Source: Lindgomyces ingoldianus
Taxonomy: Eukaryota; Ascomycota; Dothideomycetes; Pleosporales; Lindgomycetaceae
Assembly: GCF_010093535.1 (NCBI RefSeq)
Contig: NW_022985181.1
Coordinates: forward strand, 609,333-673,332
Reading direction: 5' to 3'
Length of the DNA stretch: 64,000 nt
Shown: positions 1 to 9,895 of the stretch, piece by piece
Layout of the letters: each line of letters begins with the position of its first letter
How positions within the stretch are numbered: the stretch's first letter is position 1
The notes under the pieces: model-generated
The model's database searches: none
Seen by the model: the letters and a program-made list of their open reading frames with translations, nothing else
What the model was told of the DNA's origin: nothing
Position numbers and translations under genes: made by a program

Positions 1-324
1 ACGCTGACCAGCATGGCCATCCTGGCGTCAACGTACTGGAATCAAGGCCGATGGGACGCAGCCGAAGAGCTAGAGGTGCAAGTAATAGAGATTCGCAAGA
101 AGAACCTCGGAGCAGACCATCCTTCCACGCTGACCAGCATGAACAATCTTGCCTTCACACGCAAAGGACAAGGTCGAGATGTGGAAGCTATAAGTCTAAT
201 GAAGGAATGTGTACGGCTTCAACGACACACCCGAGGGGTTAATAACTCCAGTTTCGTAGCCTATTCAAATGTTTTAGCTAAATGGGAGAAAGTGCAAGTG
301 GATGATTGTCCCCATTCAGGGTAA
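1..324 (+). CDS. 3' end of a tetratricopeptide-repeat (kinesin-light-chain type) protein, cut by the window edge
   Basis: The frame is open from the first base and holds at least two TPR units of the fungal NLR/kinesin-light-chain style. The signature words are HPSTLTSMNNLA and a preceding TLTSMAILASTYWNQGRWDAAEEL. In fungi such repeats usually form the C-terminal half of NACHT/NB-ARC proteins and act as protein-binding scaffolds; the N-terminal part here lies outside the window. The frame ends at a TAA at 322-324. The stop overlaps a good splice donor (CAGG/GTAAGTG), so the coding sequence may instead continue through an intron. Family assignment is confident; the true 3' end is not. A related, much smaller TPR scrap lies at 44934-45035. 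Confidence 0.6.
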   Translation, partial: TLTSMAILASTYWNQGRWDAAEELEVQVIEIRKKNLGADHPSTLTSMNNLAFTRKGQGRDVEAISLMKECVRLQRHTRGVNNSSFVAYSNVLAKWEKVQVDDCPHSG

Positions 325-471
325 GTGTTGCTGAAAATAGGTAACGGCTAGGTTAGTTAGGCGCAATATTTGAATCGTTCTACAGACACTTGCTAAGCAT
401 ATATAAGAACTCGTTCAAACTTGTAGACTAGGCAATTCAGGACTCTCAAGGCTTAACAGCAGACGATTAGC

Positions 472-840
472 TCAGCTATCGTCAGAGTTTCTTAGTTTAA
501 TACAAGTCTCAAATAATCTTTGTGTACACAAAAGCCAACGTCTAGCACACGACTGTAGCAAGGGATCCAAAGATACCGTGATGATGTTTAGCACAATAGC
601 AGCGGCTTGGGACGTCTCGTGAGTTGACGCATGTTTCTGCTCGAGCTCGATTCTTGCCAGGATGGCCACTACGAAGGCGGCTAAGACACCAAAAGCGACG
701 AGAATCCCGAGAACCTGTGGTTTGTATTTGCTTGGAGCCTTCGCAGTTCCGTAGGGTGCTTTGACCTCGACAGGAAAACGCGGGTGATTTGGATCAGAGA
801 AGTTGGGAGACGCGCAGAAAGCTTCGGGATATAACCGTAT
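472..840 (-). pseudogene. Fragment with one transmembrane segment, probable gene relic
   Basis: Read on the minus strand, an open stretch without a usable start codon contains a clean hydrophobic segment (VLGILVAFGVLAAFVVAIL) preceded by a basic YKP motif and followed by a charged stretch (ARIELEQKH). This layout resembles the membrane-anchor regions of large fungal multi-pass proteins such as DUF3433, but the match is by eye only. Upstream the frame is blocked by a TGA, while a neighbouring frame continues coding-like, suggesting a frameshift. Only a fragment can be defended. Confidence 0.22.
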
Positions 841-844
841 TTTC

Positions 845-2234
845 GTTCATAGTCTTTGGATTGGCCTAAGATGTGTGGATACGGCCAAGCAAGACAGCAC
901 CATGGATATCTTCGAATTGAAGAACATAGGATAACTTTAACTATAATGGAAAAAGTGAGCTCATCAAGGAGCGTAGTAACTCTTTCTTATCCAAATGCGT
1001 ATGTCTTGAATTCCACATAGCTATGACAGGTAATACGGTCAAACGCATTCGACTTGGTATGTTCGTCTTAGTGATAACGGCCCTTTTCGTACCAAAGCTA
1101 ACCCAGATCACATCAGCGACAGGACCACAAATTCTCTTCTCTCAAAACTTGGTGGAGGTGTGCTTTTTCGCTGCCTTATCTTCAGAGGGCTTAGTGTTTG
1201 TAACCAATTATGCGACATTCCCCCGATGTAGTGAATGTTCTAAGCGACATGTGACACAAGTCCCGCTCCCAAAAATGCGGCTACCCCTGTCCAACCCTAT
1301 CATTTTACCAGCTGGCACACCCAATCGTGCTCATAGACGCTCTACAGCTCCATACTCCTAAGGTATCCTTATTTTTCCATGTCATCGGCAAAGATCCCTT
1401 AAGAGGCTCTTTGCGACGACAAAGACAGGTAGGTAGAAACCCTTCCTACGTTCTTCGCACACGAAATTCCATGTATATTGTGCGGACCTCGCCAAATCCT
1501 GGCAAGGATGAACGCTATACTCCCTCCCCTCTTGGAATCCTTTTTTGTAATTTGGTTCGTGCTTCCTCTTTCAAATCTATCGTTTCGGTTCTCGGGGATA
1601 GGTGTACACCCCCCGGACCCCCAGCCCTTCTGATTCTGGGCCATGCGCGCCAGATTCCGTTAACAGATTTCCATGTGGAGTAAATTTCCTACACCACCAC
1701 TATGTCCCATTGCTCAAAAAGGGTTGTATACGCTTGATGAAAGTCGGCGCTGGCACTATTATTGTATTGAACAACAGCCGAGCTGTACATAACCCTATCA
1801 ACGAATGTAGTGCCCTATGCTCTGATCGTGCAGTTGATCATAAAAGCAACTCTGTGCAGTAGCGGAGCTCTCCAATCTCCACCACGTGCTATAGTCATAT
1901 GCTGCCTAACTGCTACCTAGCTCACGCCTTACATAGATAGACCCTTAAGTACCCTCCTTTAGCAATCAATCCAGTTACTCATATCTCCAGTGCTCCCAAT
2001 AGCTTCCCAGTACTCTTGCTCTTAGCTATGATAATATGGCTATGATGAATACACCACTGTGTCGTGCAGAGAGAAAAGTGGTTGCCTAAATACGTTCACT
2101 AAGAGTACTAGTTGACAAGATAGTGCCCACTCGGGGCACAAGGTGAGTTACGCCTTATGCATTTTGAATAATCGACTAGGAATACTTCTGTTGATGTGGT
2201 TTCTAGATAAGCACAAGCCTCGAACCTAGAACAT
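845..2234. other. Gene-free stretch
   Basis: Only short overlapping frames without recognisable motifs, signal peptides or splice structure are present. The one structured item is the dispersed repeat copy at about 1850-1985. I see no RNA gene. Confidence 0.4.
1850..1985 (+). repeat. Dispersed repeat family A, copy 1
   Basis: About 130 bp match the stretch at 10676-10810 in the same orientation, beginning at the shared core GAGCTCTCC and ending near TTTAGCAATCA. Several differences are transitions (for example ATAGTCATATG here against ACAGTCACGTG there), as expected of RIP-type decay. It is probably a relic of a short transposon; no terminal structure is visible. Confidence 0.55.
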
Positions 2235-3083
2235 GCCAATTGAGCAATTCCCGATTTTGAAGTACATCCCTGGCCGTGGGACACTACCCAAGTATCGCGT
2301 AAAATAATGCTACCAGCTCATGACTTTCATCTGGGCGGAAGCTCGGAATCAAGTTGAAGCACCCAGGAAGGTAGGGGATGAACGTTTATCCCTCACTGGC
2401 AGACTTTTTGGTGGTGAGTTGGAATTGGACATGAGACTAAGCTATAACCAATTCAACAACTTCCTCGGCACTGTTTAGCAAGGTGGAGCAGATACAATGG
2501 CTTGCGTGATGCGTACCACCATACTATTTTTAGCACTATGGGTTTAAGAAAAGCGCGAGTGGAGCGAGATCGAGATCGAGAGACGGCCAATGTGGTCCGA
2601 TTTGACCACCCCCTTACATCAACTGCATAGTGAAAGAGGGTTTGTGGATTCCACCAGTGTCAGTGCCTTTTATGTCATTATGTTTCAGTTCAGCCATGAT
2701 TTCCAAGCTCTGGCACGTTCACTTAAGCCTTCCCGTCAGCATCGCACAACATGCTAGTCACAGAGATTAGCTTGATGGCATGCTTATCCCCAAAGACTAC
2801 AGTTTTCCTCCCTGCATACCCTTTGCACCAGATCGAGTATGAAGACGGGGAAACATACAATCCCAATCGCTACTCGAGTCATCTAAAACTTACAATGCCT
2901 TACGCTGGAAGTCCAGACTATACGAATCACGGTAATTCCGCATACGGAGCCGGTGGGAGCATTTGTCTGGGCATCCATATGGCCCAGCGGACCCAATGGC
3001 GTATTGTCGCCCACCTGCTTTGTATTGCGGGTAGCCTGGATGGAGCTGATGGAGGGGCAATGGAGGTGCGAGTAGTCAATTAG
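2235..3083 (+). pseudogene. Cytochrome P450 pseudogene
   Basis: Several P450 landmarks appear in order on one strand but not in one frame. They are an FPILKYIPG segment near 2245-2275; an I-helix-like stretch near 2450-2530 (NFLGTV, stop, QGGADTM, then MRTTILFLAL and another stop); a PKDY/TVFLPAYPLHQ segment split by a one-base frameshift near 2800; and a heme-binding loop YGAGGSICLGIHMA near 2938-2980, where the Cys is the axial ligand. The usual RR of the heme loop has become GS. The N-terminal membrane anchor was not found. In-frame stops, the frameshift and the altered heme loop make this a non-functional relic of a secondary-metabolism-type fungal P450. Family assignment is firm, clan assignment is not. 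Confidence 0.7.
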
Positions 3084-3658
3084 GTAGTGAGAGCCAGACT
3101 AGGTAGATTGAGATGTAGAGTAAGGTCTCTAGAGCTTCAGAGAGCTCAGAGGTAAACATATAGTGGATAAAAGAGCTCTAGTCTGAATCAGTTAGGCGCT
3201 AGTCCTAAACAGGAAGCAGGTATGAGTCCGGACCCACATTCACCCTGACGCAGGGTCAAGTGAACTAATGTCACGTGAGACACTTTGGGCTTTCAAGATT
3301 GAGCCAGCGCTGGATGAGGTGATGTGGAAGCTAAAAGTTAACGAGATATAGATGCTTATAGCGAAGCTTCTTGCATCAACATTTGCCATTCAAGGTGAAA
3401 ACTACCCTAAGAAGAGAAAAGCATGCAGATATTATTCGGAAAGATTACAAGGCAATGAAGGCTTGCTGAAGAAGTGGGAGTGATTACATTTAGACCTGGT
3501 CTTCAGGTAGGGTATAGACAACTTGTCATTAGGCAGTCAATGAATGTGGATGAATTTCTGCTAGCTGAAGAATTTTAGCGAACGGCTGAGAACATTACAT
3601 TTTCCCAAATGAGCACCTAAGCAGCGCAAAATTTGCGATTATCCCAAGATTCCACAAG
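3084..3658. other. Gene-free stretch
   Basis: No coding or RNA signal was recognised. Short purine-rich runs (repeated TAGAG and GAGCTC motifs near 3110-3180) are the only texture. Confidence 0.4.
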
Positions 3659-4061
3659 TTAGAAACATCCCCAATCTTGGGTGACATGAATCTTCCCTCC
3701 CTGGCAATCGAATGCCGAGCCATCAAAATGGCAAACAGAATTAAAACCATTGCTGTCATTGACAATAAAGCTGGAAGTACCGCACCCTTGAAAAGTATAC
3801 TCGAGGCCGTGGTAGTTCCAAGTAATGCCGCATGGGTTCGCTCCTGCGCCGTTCGTGATAGTAGTGAAGTCGGAGCAAGCGTCGGTAGCCGCATTCGTGC
3901 TGGAACCATTAACAGGAGAAGATACATGATAGAGTTGAAGCATACTATCCAATTCTAGTTACGCTACCATCCGAATTCGTTCGAGTTCCGAGGAAGACAG
4001 TTGCCGATACCAGAGGGGAGGTGGCGAGAGCAACAACGAAGTAGGTGATAGTAAGGTGCAT
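3659..4061 (-). pseudogene. Small cysteine-containing secreted protein, frame broken once
   Basis: An ATG at 4059-4061 opens a frame with a typical signal peptide (about 20 residues, hydrophobic core, ending LVSA). After 38 codons it meets a TAG at 3945-3947. The frame one base over is open from just upstream (about 3952) to 3659 and encodes a continuation of about 96 residues rich in Cys, Gly, Asn and Thr (five Cys). A single one-base difference near 3950 would join the two; no plausible intron fits. This is the profile of fungal effector-like small secreted proteins. It is either a pseudogene or a sequencing error. I know no enzymatic function for it. Confidence 0.45.
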
Positions 4062-5675
4062 CTAGCTTGTATATTAGACATCAAATATGAAAGTTTGGAA
4101 TGCTGTGTGAGTTTCACCTTGGGAATTTGCATACGGGTTACTCTGAGAGAGCTAGGAGAGAGGAGGATATGTTCGGTGTTATATTGAAGAGCAAGAAAGA
4201 TGATATGGGACATTCGGTAGTCAAAAGTTCATAGACGGCGATAGTCCATCTTTATACACCTTTAGATCTCCCCACTTTTTTGCGAGATTGTATTCCAACA
4301 AGTCGTGAATCAGTTCGATACGAGGTAGTTGGTCTTGAAAGCGTGATCCTCAGCACTGCACAATATTAGGCCTTCCGCGATATTTCCCCAAAGGGTAAAT
4401 CTTCTACGCACCCACCTCAATATTGTTGTAGCAAATGTGTAGAGGTCTTACGCGGAGGGTGGGAAGCCTCTGCCAAGTCGGAGAGTTGTTAGCGCGTAAA
4501 GGCAATCATTGGAGGATTTCGATGTTTGGCCCAGCGATGCTGGCGTCACCTTTCCAGCCGAGATATGCAAAGTTGCATGATCCTAACACAGCCATAGACG
4601 TTACTGGTTGACGATTGGCCGTGTCTTCATCGGCTAGGAAGTCTCAATAGGATCCGGGACTATTTTTATGCTTGATAGAATAACTGTTGGTATGTCGATT
4701 GCAGTCGCCGCTAGCCGATGAGAAAGCCTATGGCCGAGTAACCATTTCTAAAACCAAGATCAGTACTTTGTCACATGTGGAGTTAGTAGAATAACTCAAT
4801 GCGGTAAGGTACGCAACTTTCTAGGGATACAGAGACTGGATGCGGGCCAAAGGTCCAGGCCAGATTTTGACACTAAGAGTCCAAGTCGAACCCCCTCCCT
4901 CCAATCCACCACTCACAGACTCCCGCCCCAATTCTTCTCGCATCTAACGCCAATTGTGGATGTGAAGCTGCACGCAAGTCGAAGATCTGATGATGCATGA
5001 AATACTTGGTTCTTAGGTGGAAAGCCTACAGGATCGGCACAATGACGACGACTTCTGATAGCGGCACTAGAGAACTTGGTGGATAGGTTGGTGTCGCGTA
5101 CAGCTATCCGTCTATATATATCCTTCTGCTGTGCTAGCTAGGAGGTTGACCTTTTGGCAAACGCAACAGTTAGTAGTCACTACTTTATGACCACCATCCC
5201 CTGTTCATGGTGAGTGATCCAGAATCACGCGGTTTAATCTTTTCCCTAAATTTTGGGTATAATCTACTCCAAATGCACGCCAGACTAAACACCGCGGTGC
5301 AATCCTAACTCTTGTCACGGGTTACAATTCCATCCAGGTTGAAGTCTCAAATGGTATTTTGTGGGCGTATATTCGGCTCCCAGTGCCTGAAGTTCAGGAT
5401 TTACTATGTAACTTACCATCCAGCCCCGAAACGTACATAAATTTCTATATAAAGACGCGAGCCTCGCTAAAATCGACGAATTTGTGACAAATTCAGCCCA
5501 GTATAGATAGACAAGATATTGAAGTTGAAAAACCGTACAGAATCTTTCGAGAAATCTTCAGAAGCCAGGTTTATTTCAAACCAGTATGCAAATGGTAGAT
5601 ATCAATGGCAGAAGTAAGAATATACATACAACTTTCAGCCCTACCCAAGTCAAGATTCTCCCAGATGGCCACTCA
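4062..5675. other. Gene-free stretch
   Basis: No convincing coding sequence was found. The region contains copy 1 of dispersed repeat family B (5092-5173); otherwise nothing is recognised. The first few hundred bases would hold the promoter of the broken secreted-protein gene. Confidence 0.4.
5092..5173 (+). repeat. Dispersed repeat family B, copy 1
   Basis: About 80 bp are nearly identical to 50793-50876 in the same orientation, including the shared cores TATATATCCTTCTGCTGTGC and GGTTGACCTTTTGGCAAA. Similarity stops abruptly on both sides. It is likely a fragment of a short interspersed element; no inverted ends are visible. Confidence 0.6.
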
Positions 5676-7249
5676 TCATAAACTCTGCACCCCAACCCTC
5701 AATGCATTCAGCACCACCGGATATGCAAATAGCACCGCCCCAATCTTATTCAACTTTGCCGGACAATACAACTCCCCTGCCATCTTCAAGAAACTTGCCC
5801 AAACCATCCAACTTCCTACATACAAAATAATCCCCAGGAAGAAGAAAATAATAAACCAGCCTTTGAACACACTGATATGCACAGTCCTTTTCTCCAACTG
5901 CTCTTTCTTCATCAACTTGCGGAAAGGATTAGATACCAGGCGCCAAAGATCCTGGAATGGATACTTGAAAGCGCGAATGGGTGCACATTTCAGGCAAAAA
6001 GAGACCAGCAGAGTGAAAGTTAGAATAACTCCGGGGATGAGCATGATGATACCGCCGGCATGGTAGATTTTGTACAAATCTGGTTTTGCGGGGTTCTTGG
6101 TTTTGTTTGGGAAAAAGGCAGCGAAAACAGCGAAATTGGTTGCGGGGATGCAGAAGAGCAAGTCGGCGACCATTTCGTTGATGGCGATTTCCATCCAACT
6201 GGCGTTTATGAAGCCTAGGATGGCGATGATAGGCGCGATACGGGGCCTCACGGTCCAGAGGAGGACTTGCTGGATCCAGTTTACGGTATAGCCTTGTTTT
6301 TCGAGGATGACGCCCATGATGAATGGAATCGCGATGTGAGTCCCGATAGAGATAAACATGGACAAAAAATTGAGTTTGATGTCGGTGTATTCGTATGCTT
6401 TCGACCGCCTGAAGAGCGTCTTCCAGACCTGCGTGTTGCTGAGGAGCGCAGATACAAAGGCGATGAGGTTTGAAATCGCGAGGTAGGTGAGGACTTTGTG
6501 GGCAGTGGGACAGGTTGAGGAGCCGCTAAATACTAGAAATTGTTTCGGGAGCCAAGTCGCCTTTTCAGCGTTTTCGATGACACAAAGGGTGCTGTTTGAT
6601 CCCGGTGTGCTGGATTGGGCATTGGTGCATCGGACGTATTGCTCAGCGCTGGACGATGTTAGTTGCCTGCTCGATATGAGAGGGAGTGAGATAGATACTC
6701 ACGCCTGCATCTGACATATTAGGAGATTTGTGTTTTGTTGTCCGCATGAAGAGGAACTCTGAGAGCAACATCCACTACGAGGAATCTCTTCTGCATCAAA
6801 AGTGCACGCGTCCCTCAATACCGGCAATGGCGCCGGATAATTGCATCCCGATTGCGAAGAGAAATTCGCGACGGGAATGAACCCAGTCGGTATTGGGACC
6901 TGCTTTTCATAGTCTCCAAGCCCACTGCATGAGAAGTATGCGTCAAACCTAAATGATATTAGGACTGCATGAACAGAAAAGAATACTAAAGCGCGGGGAA
7001 GCCTTACACGCTCTTAAAACATTGCGAGTAACTCGTCGCAAATGGGGTTCGTAGTTTAGGACTCTCATTCGCAGGTGGACAGGCAGAGAGGGCGGTAATT
7101 TCGTTGGGGCAGTGGTTAGCGACAACGTCCCAGAATTTAGAGGTGTTGAAAGACTTGGTTCCGCTAATGTCGGGGAATCGATCTTTGAGCAACGCAGATC
7201 CTGTGGAGGCCAGGAGCAATACCGGAAGGAAGAATTGCTGGAGGGTCAT
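5676..7249 (-). CDS. Seven-transmembrane protein with secreted Cys-rich N-terminal domain
   Basis: Three exons (7249-7008, 6948-6703, 6648-5676) join in phase to 486 aa. Donors are GTAAGG and GTGAGT, acceptors TTAG and CCAG, with a CTAAT branch site. The ATG at 7247-7249 starts a signal peptide (MTLQQFFLPVLLLASTGSA). Residues 20 to about 210 form an ectodomain with many Cys, including the CC pair of SGCCSQ. The C-terminal half has about seven hydrophobic helices, starting with LTYLAISNLIAFVSALL and ending near the terminus. The layout (Cys-rich ectodomain plus 7 TM) recalls receptor-like proteins, but I do not recognise a named family, and a transporter or scaffold is possible. Transcription diverges from the Pro-rich gene at 8080. 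Confidence 0.75.
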
Positions 7250-8079
7250 CGTGGTGGTTCAAGTCTCTCCCGGACCCCAGACGCTAGGTAAGTACACAAT
7301 TTCACCAACAGCAAAATCGGAGAGTATTTGGGCTCGGAACTCCATCAGGAGCATATTAAAAAAGGGAAGAAGCATGTCTCCAGTTCCGAATAAATCTAGA
7401 ACGCAATGATATCCAAAAGCTTAAAGGGGAGCCAAGCACACACTTAACCCTGTCAGCTGTCAACCATGTACCTCAGCCCCATTCAGCCCTGGCCTTGGCA
7501 CCACCAAACACAGCCCACGGCCGCATTCACGCTCGCTACCGAAGCCACCATATGTGACACGAGATCTCATCAACCACACGGCTCTTTCCGGACTTCCAAT
7601 AGGATCTGCGGAGAAGCGAAAAGAGGCGGGTGGCTGGTCTGATTTTTGGGAATGGGAATATGCTAAGCATATTTAGCGAAAGAGAAGCAAAGACAAATCT
7701 CGTCCTGGATAATAAGACGGTAGAATAGTGTCCCTTGGAGTGAAGTTTCTTAGACTATGGATTATGGTGGTTATTCGTCGATTGGGCAAAAGGTAATTAA
7801 ACAGTGAGACTCAACCTAGCATCCTCCCTCGAGGAAGTGCATCAGCTCGGAGTTCATCGTTCGCAAGCAACTTCTCAGCTTCAGCGCTAGTAGATTCGAG
7901 ACGACGTGAAGACGAGGGGTTCGGCGAGCCATTGTCTTATTAGTCCCTCGGTTCTTCCTGTCTTTCGCAAGGTGACCTTCTCACCATTGATAGTCCAAGA
8001 TTTTAATAAGACTTGTGCAGGGTCGTATAAGGGCCAATAACCACCTGAACATCCTCACCGAGGTTGAACTTAGGGAGAG
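7250..8079. other. Divergent intergenic region
   Basis: These 830 bp separate two divergently transcribed genes and presumably contain both promoters. No strong TATA box or known operator stands out, and no open frame here is convincing. Confidence 0.4.
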
Positions 8080-8967
8080 ATGTACGCATCTCCAAGCGCA
8101 CCCGGTGCCGTCTTCATTCCTCCCCACCCCGGCGCACCACCTCAACCTCAATATCCGCAACAGCCCCAGGGATATGTGATCCCTCCTCATCCCGGCGCAC
8201 CACCTCAACCTCAAAATGCATTCTCACCACCAACATATGCACTCCCACCTCACCCGGGTGCGCCGCCTCAACCTCCAGCTCTGAATCAGCCGCCAGGATT
8301 TGCGCTCCCACCTCACAACCAACACGCTCTCCCTGTTGGTAACACTCCGATTCCGTCACATCCAGGAGAAGCACCCATCCCACCCGATGATCCATTCAGC
8401 CATATCCGTGACCTCCCGATCTTCCCACTCTCAACAGACGCCGACTTAGCGAAACTAGGCAACGCTATCCAAAGTCTCAGCAAGCAGCGTTCAAAAATAG
8501 TGCGAAACGATGTCTATGCACCCATGGCGTTTGCCGGAAACGATATCTCTACGAAGATGCGCACGCAACCTATGAACTGCGCAGTCTACACACGCTACGC
8601 CACGCCGAAGGATTTTGTCAGTGATAGCGAAGAGGGTGGGATAATTGTTGATGTGGTTGAGACTAGGGGCAAGCATAAATGGATGGGTAATGCGGTTCGA
8701 CTCCGTATGAGTAGGGAGGGGACAATTATGGTCAGGGACAAGTGGCATATTAAGTTAAGGGAGGGAACAATGTGGAATAAAAGCTCAAATTGGAAACCTG
8801 TGGAGAGTGTGAAGTTGGAAGTTAAGAAGGGGGAAATGGTGGAGTTGGGCATGGTGGGAAGGTGGGAGAGATGGGTCGCAGTTGAGGAGAGAACGAGCAT
8901 GTGGGGAAGGTTTGAGAAGGAATATAAAGTACCAAAGATGCCAGAGCAGATAGGGGAGAGAACCTGA
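8080..8967 (+). CDS. Pro-rich repeat protein of unknown function (295 aa)
   Basis: A single exon from ATG 8080 to TGA 8965-8967. Residues 1 to about 100 are a low-complexity segment with three copies of PPHPGAPPQP spaced about 20-22 residues apart, then a degenerate fourth copy (ALPPH). Residues about 105-290 are a more ordinary, charged alpha/beta-looking domain with several Trp (WKPVES, RWERWVAVEE, MWGRF). There is no signal peptide and no TM segment, so the protein is probably cytosolic or nuclear. Pro-rich tracts of this kind usually bind SH3, WW or EVH1 partners. The C-terminal domain is not one I recognise. The good start context and codon-like composition support a real gene. Confidence 0.6.
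   Translation: MYASPSAPGAVFIPPHPGAPPQPQYPQQPQGYVIPPHPGAPPQPQNAFSPPTYALPPHPGAPPQPPALNQPPGFALPPHNQHALPVGNTPIPSHPGEAPIPPDDPFSHIRDLPIFPLSTDADLAKLGNAIQSLSKQRSKIVRNDVYAPMAFAGNDISTKMRTQPMNCAVYTRYATPKDFVSDSEEGGIIVDVVETRGKHKWMGNAVRLRMSREGTIMVRDKWHIKLREGTMWNKSSNWKPVESVKLEVKKGEMVELGMVGRWERWVAVEERTSMWGRFEKEYKVPKMPEQIGERT
8115..8290 (+). repeat. Coding minisatellite, about 60-66 bp period
   Basis: Three tandem copies are built on CCCGGCGCACCACCTCAACC and encode the PPHPGAPPQP repeats. The third copy differs by transitions (CCCGGGTGCGCCGCCTCAACC). Such a tract can change copy number by slippage or unequal exchange. Confidence 0.6.
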
Positions 8968-9033
8968 CCAAAGTAGAACCTTTAATACATTTATTCAGAT
9001 TCTGTGCTATCTTATACTACTATAAGAAATGTA

Positions 9034-9041
9034 TTCAACGC
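9034..9041 (+). repeat. Left target-site duplication
   Basis: TTCAACGC immediately precedes the left inverted repeat of the hAT-like element and is repeated exactly at 9888-9895. Confidence 0.75.
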
Positions 9042-9887
9042 CAGAGTTGGCAACAATCAAGTCAATCAAGTCGGGGTGAATTGCTTGATTGATTGACGGA
9101 TCTGGCACGTTTTGATTGACTTGATTGACTTGATGGCACAAATGAGGCTTAACTTAATTAACTTAATTGACTTGATTGATAGATTACGTAGTGAATCAAC
9201 CGCCGTATATCTTGTAGATGGTCTCCAGGTCTTCGGGAGAGATGGCGTCACTACGTGGACTTTTTGCTAACTTTGTAGGCTTTAAGCCAAGGCGCTTCCA
9301 AACCTATCGCCGTAATGAGTTTGAGCGCTGGATAATCAAGTCACCTGTACCAGAGGAGTCCCTGTTTGCGCGCAATTGGGCGGGCGTCGTCACCTTGTAG
9401 GGCAGCTCTCATAAAATCTGACCGGCTCCCAGCTGGCCCTGTACGTGCCTTCTTCGGCGGAGGCTCTGGAGTACTGACGGGAGAGGCGGCGTCTTTAAAC
9501 TCTGCCCACAAGCGTTGAAAGCCAAGGTGGCAGTCGTCTAGCCAGCCTTTGTATACGTGGTAGAGGCAGGTAAGTTGGTGGGCGGTAGAAGTTGAGGAAT
9601 TTCAGATATATGGCGCTAAGCCTAGTTAGGCAACTATCACGACTCTAAAGTCCCTTAAAGCCGAGCTGCCTCATACTATATTCACTACTCTCGCACACTA
9701 AAGGATCCTGTATCCCCCAGTAAACCTAAGATCCTAGGGATTCAAGTCTGTCAATCAAGTCAATCAAGCAGGCACGATTTGCTTAATTAACTTAGTAAAT
9801 TTCGCCTGGCTAATTAACTTGATTGACGGCTATCAATCAAGTCAATCAAGTCAAGTTATCAAGTCGACTTGATTGTTGCCAACTCTA
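9042..9887. mobile_element. Non-autonomous hAT-like DNA transposon (846 bp)
   Basis: The left end CAGAGTTGGCAACAATCAAG and the right end, read inward as TAGAGTTGGCAACAATCAAG, form terminal inverted repeats with one mismatch at the first base. YAGAG-type tips and an exact 8-bp target duplication (TTCAACGC) are the hallmarks of the hAT superfamily. Subterminal regions (about 9055-9185 and 9745-9875) are dense in CAATCAAGT / ACTTGATTG words in both orientations, typical transposase-binding sites. The interior (about 9200-9610) has coding-like stretches on the minus strand broken by stops (for example a frame containing ISPEDLETIYKIYGG), so it may hold a transposase remnant or captured DNA. No intact transposase is present, so mobilisation would need a helper. 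Confidence 0.78.
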
Positions 9888-9895
9888 TTCAACGC
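9888..9895 (+). repeat. Right target-site duplication
   Basis: An exact copy of TTCAACGC (9034-9041) lies directly after the right inverted repeat. Confidence 0.75.

Noticed and set aside
9218..9400. hAT transposase domain on the plus strand (NEFERWI resembles DEFERWL)
   Set aside because: The match is seven residues in a stop-limited frame and the opposite strand looks equally coding-like; too weak to call.
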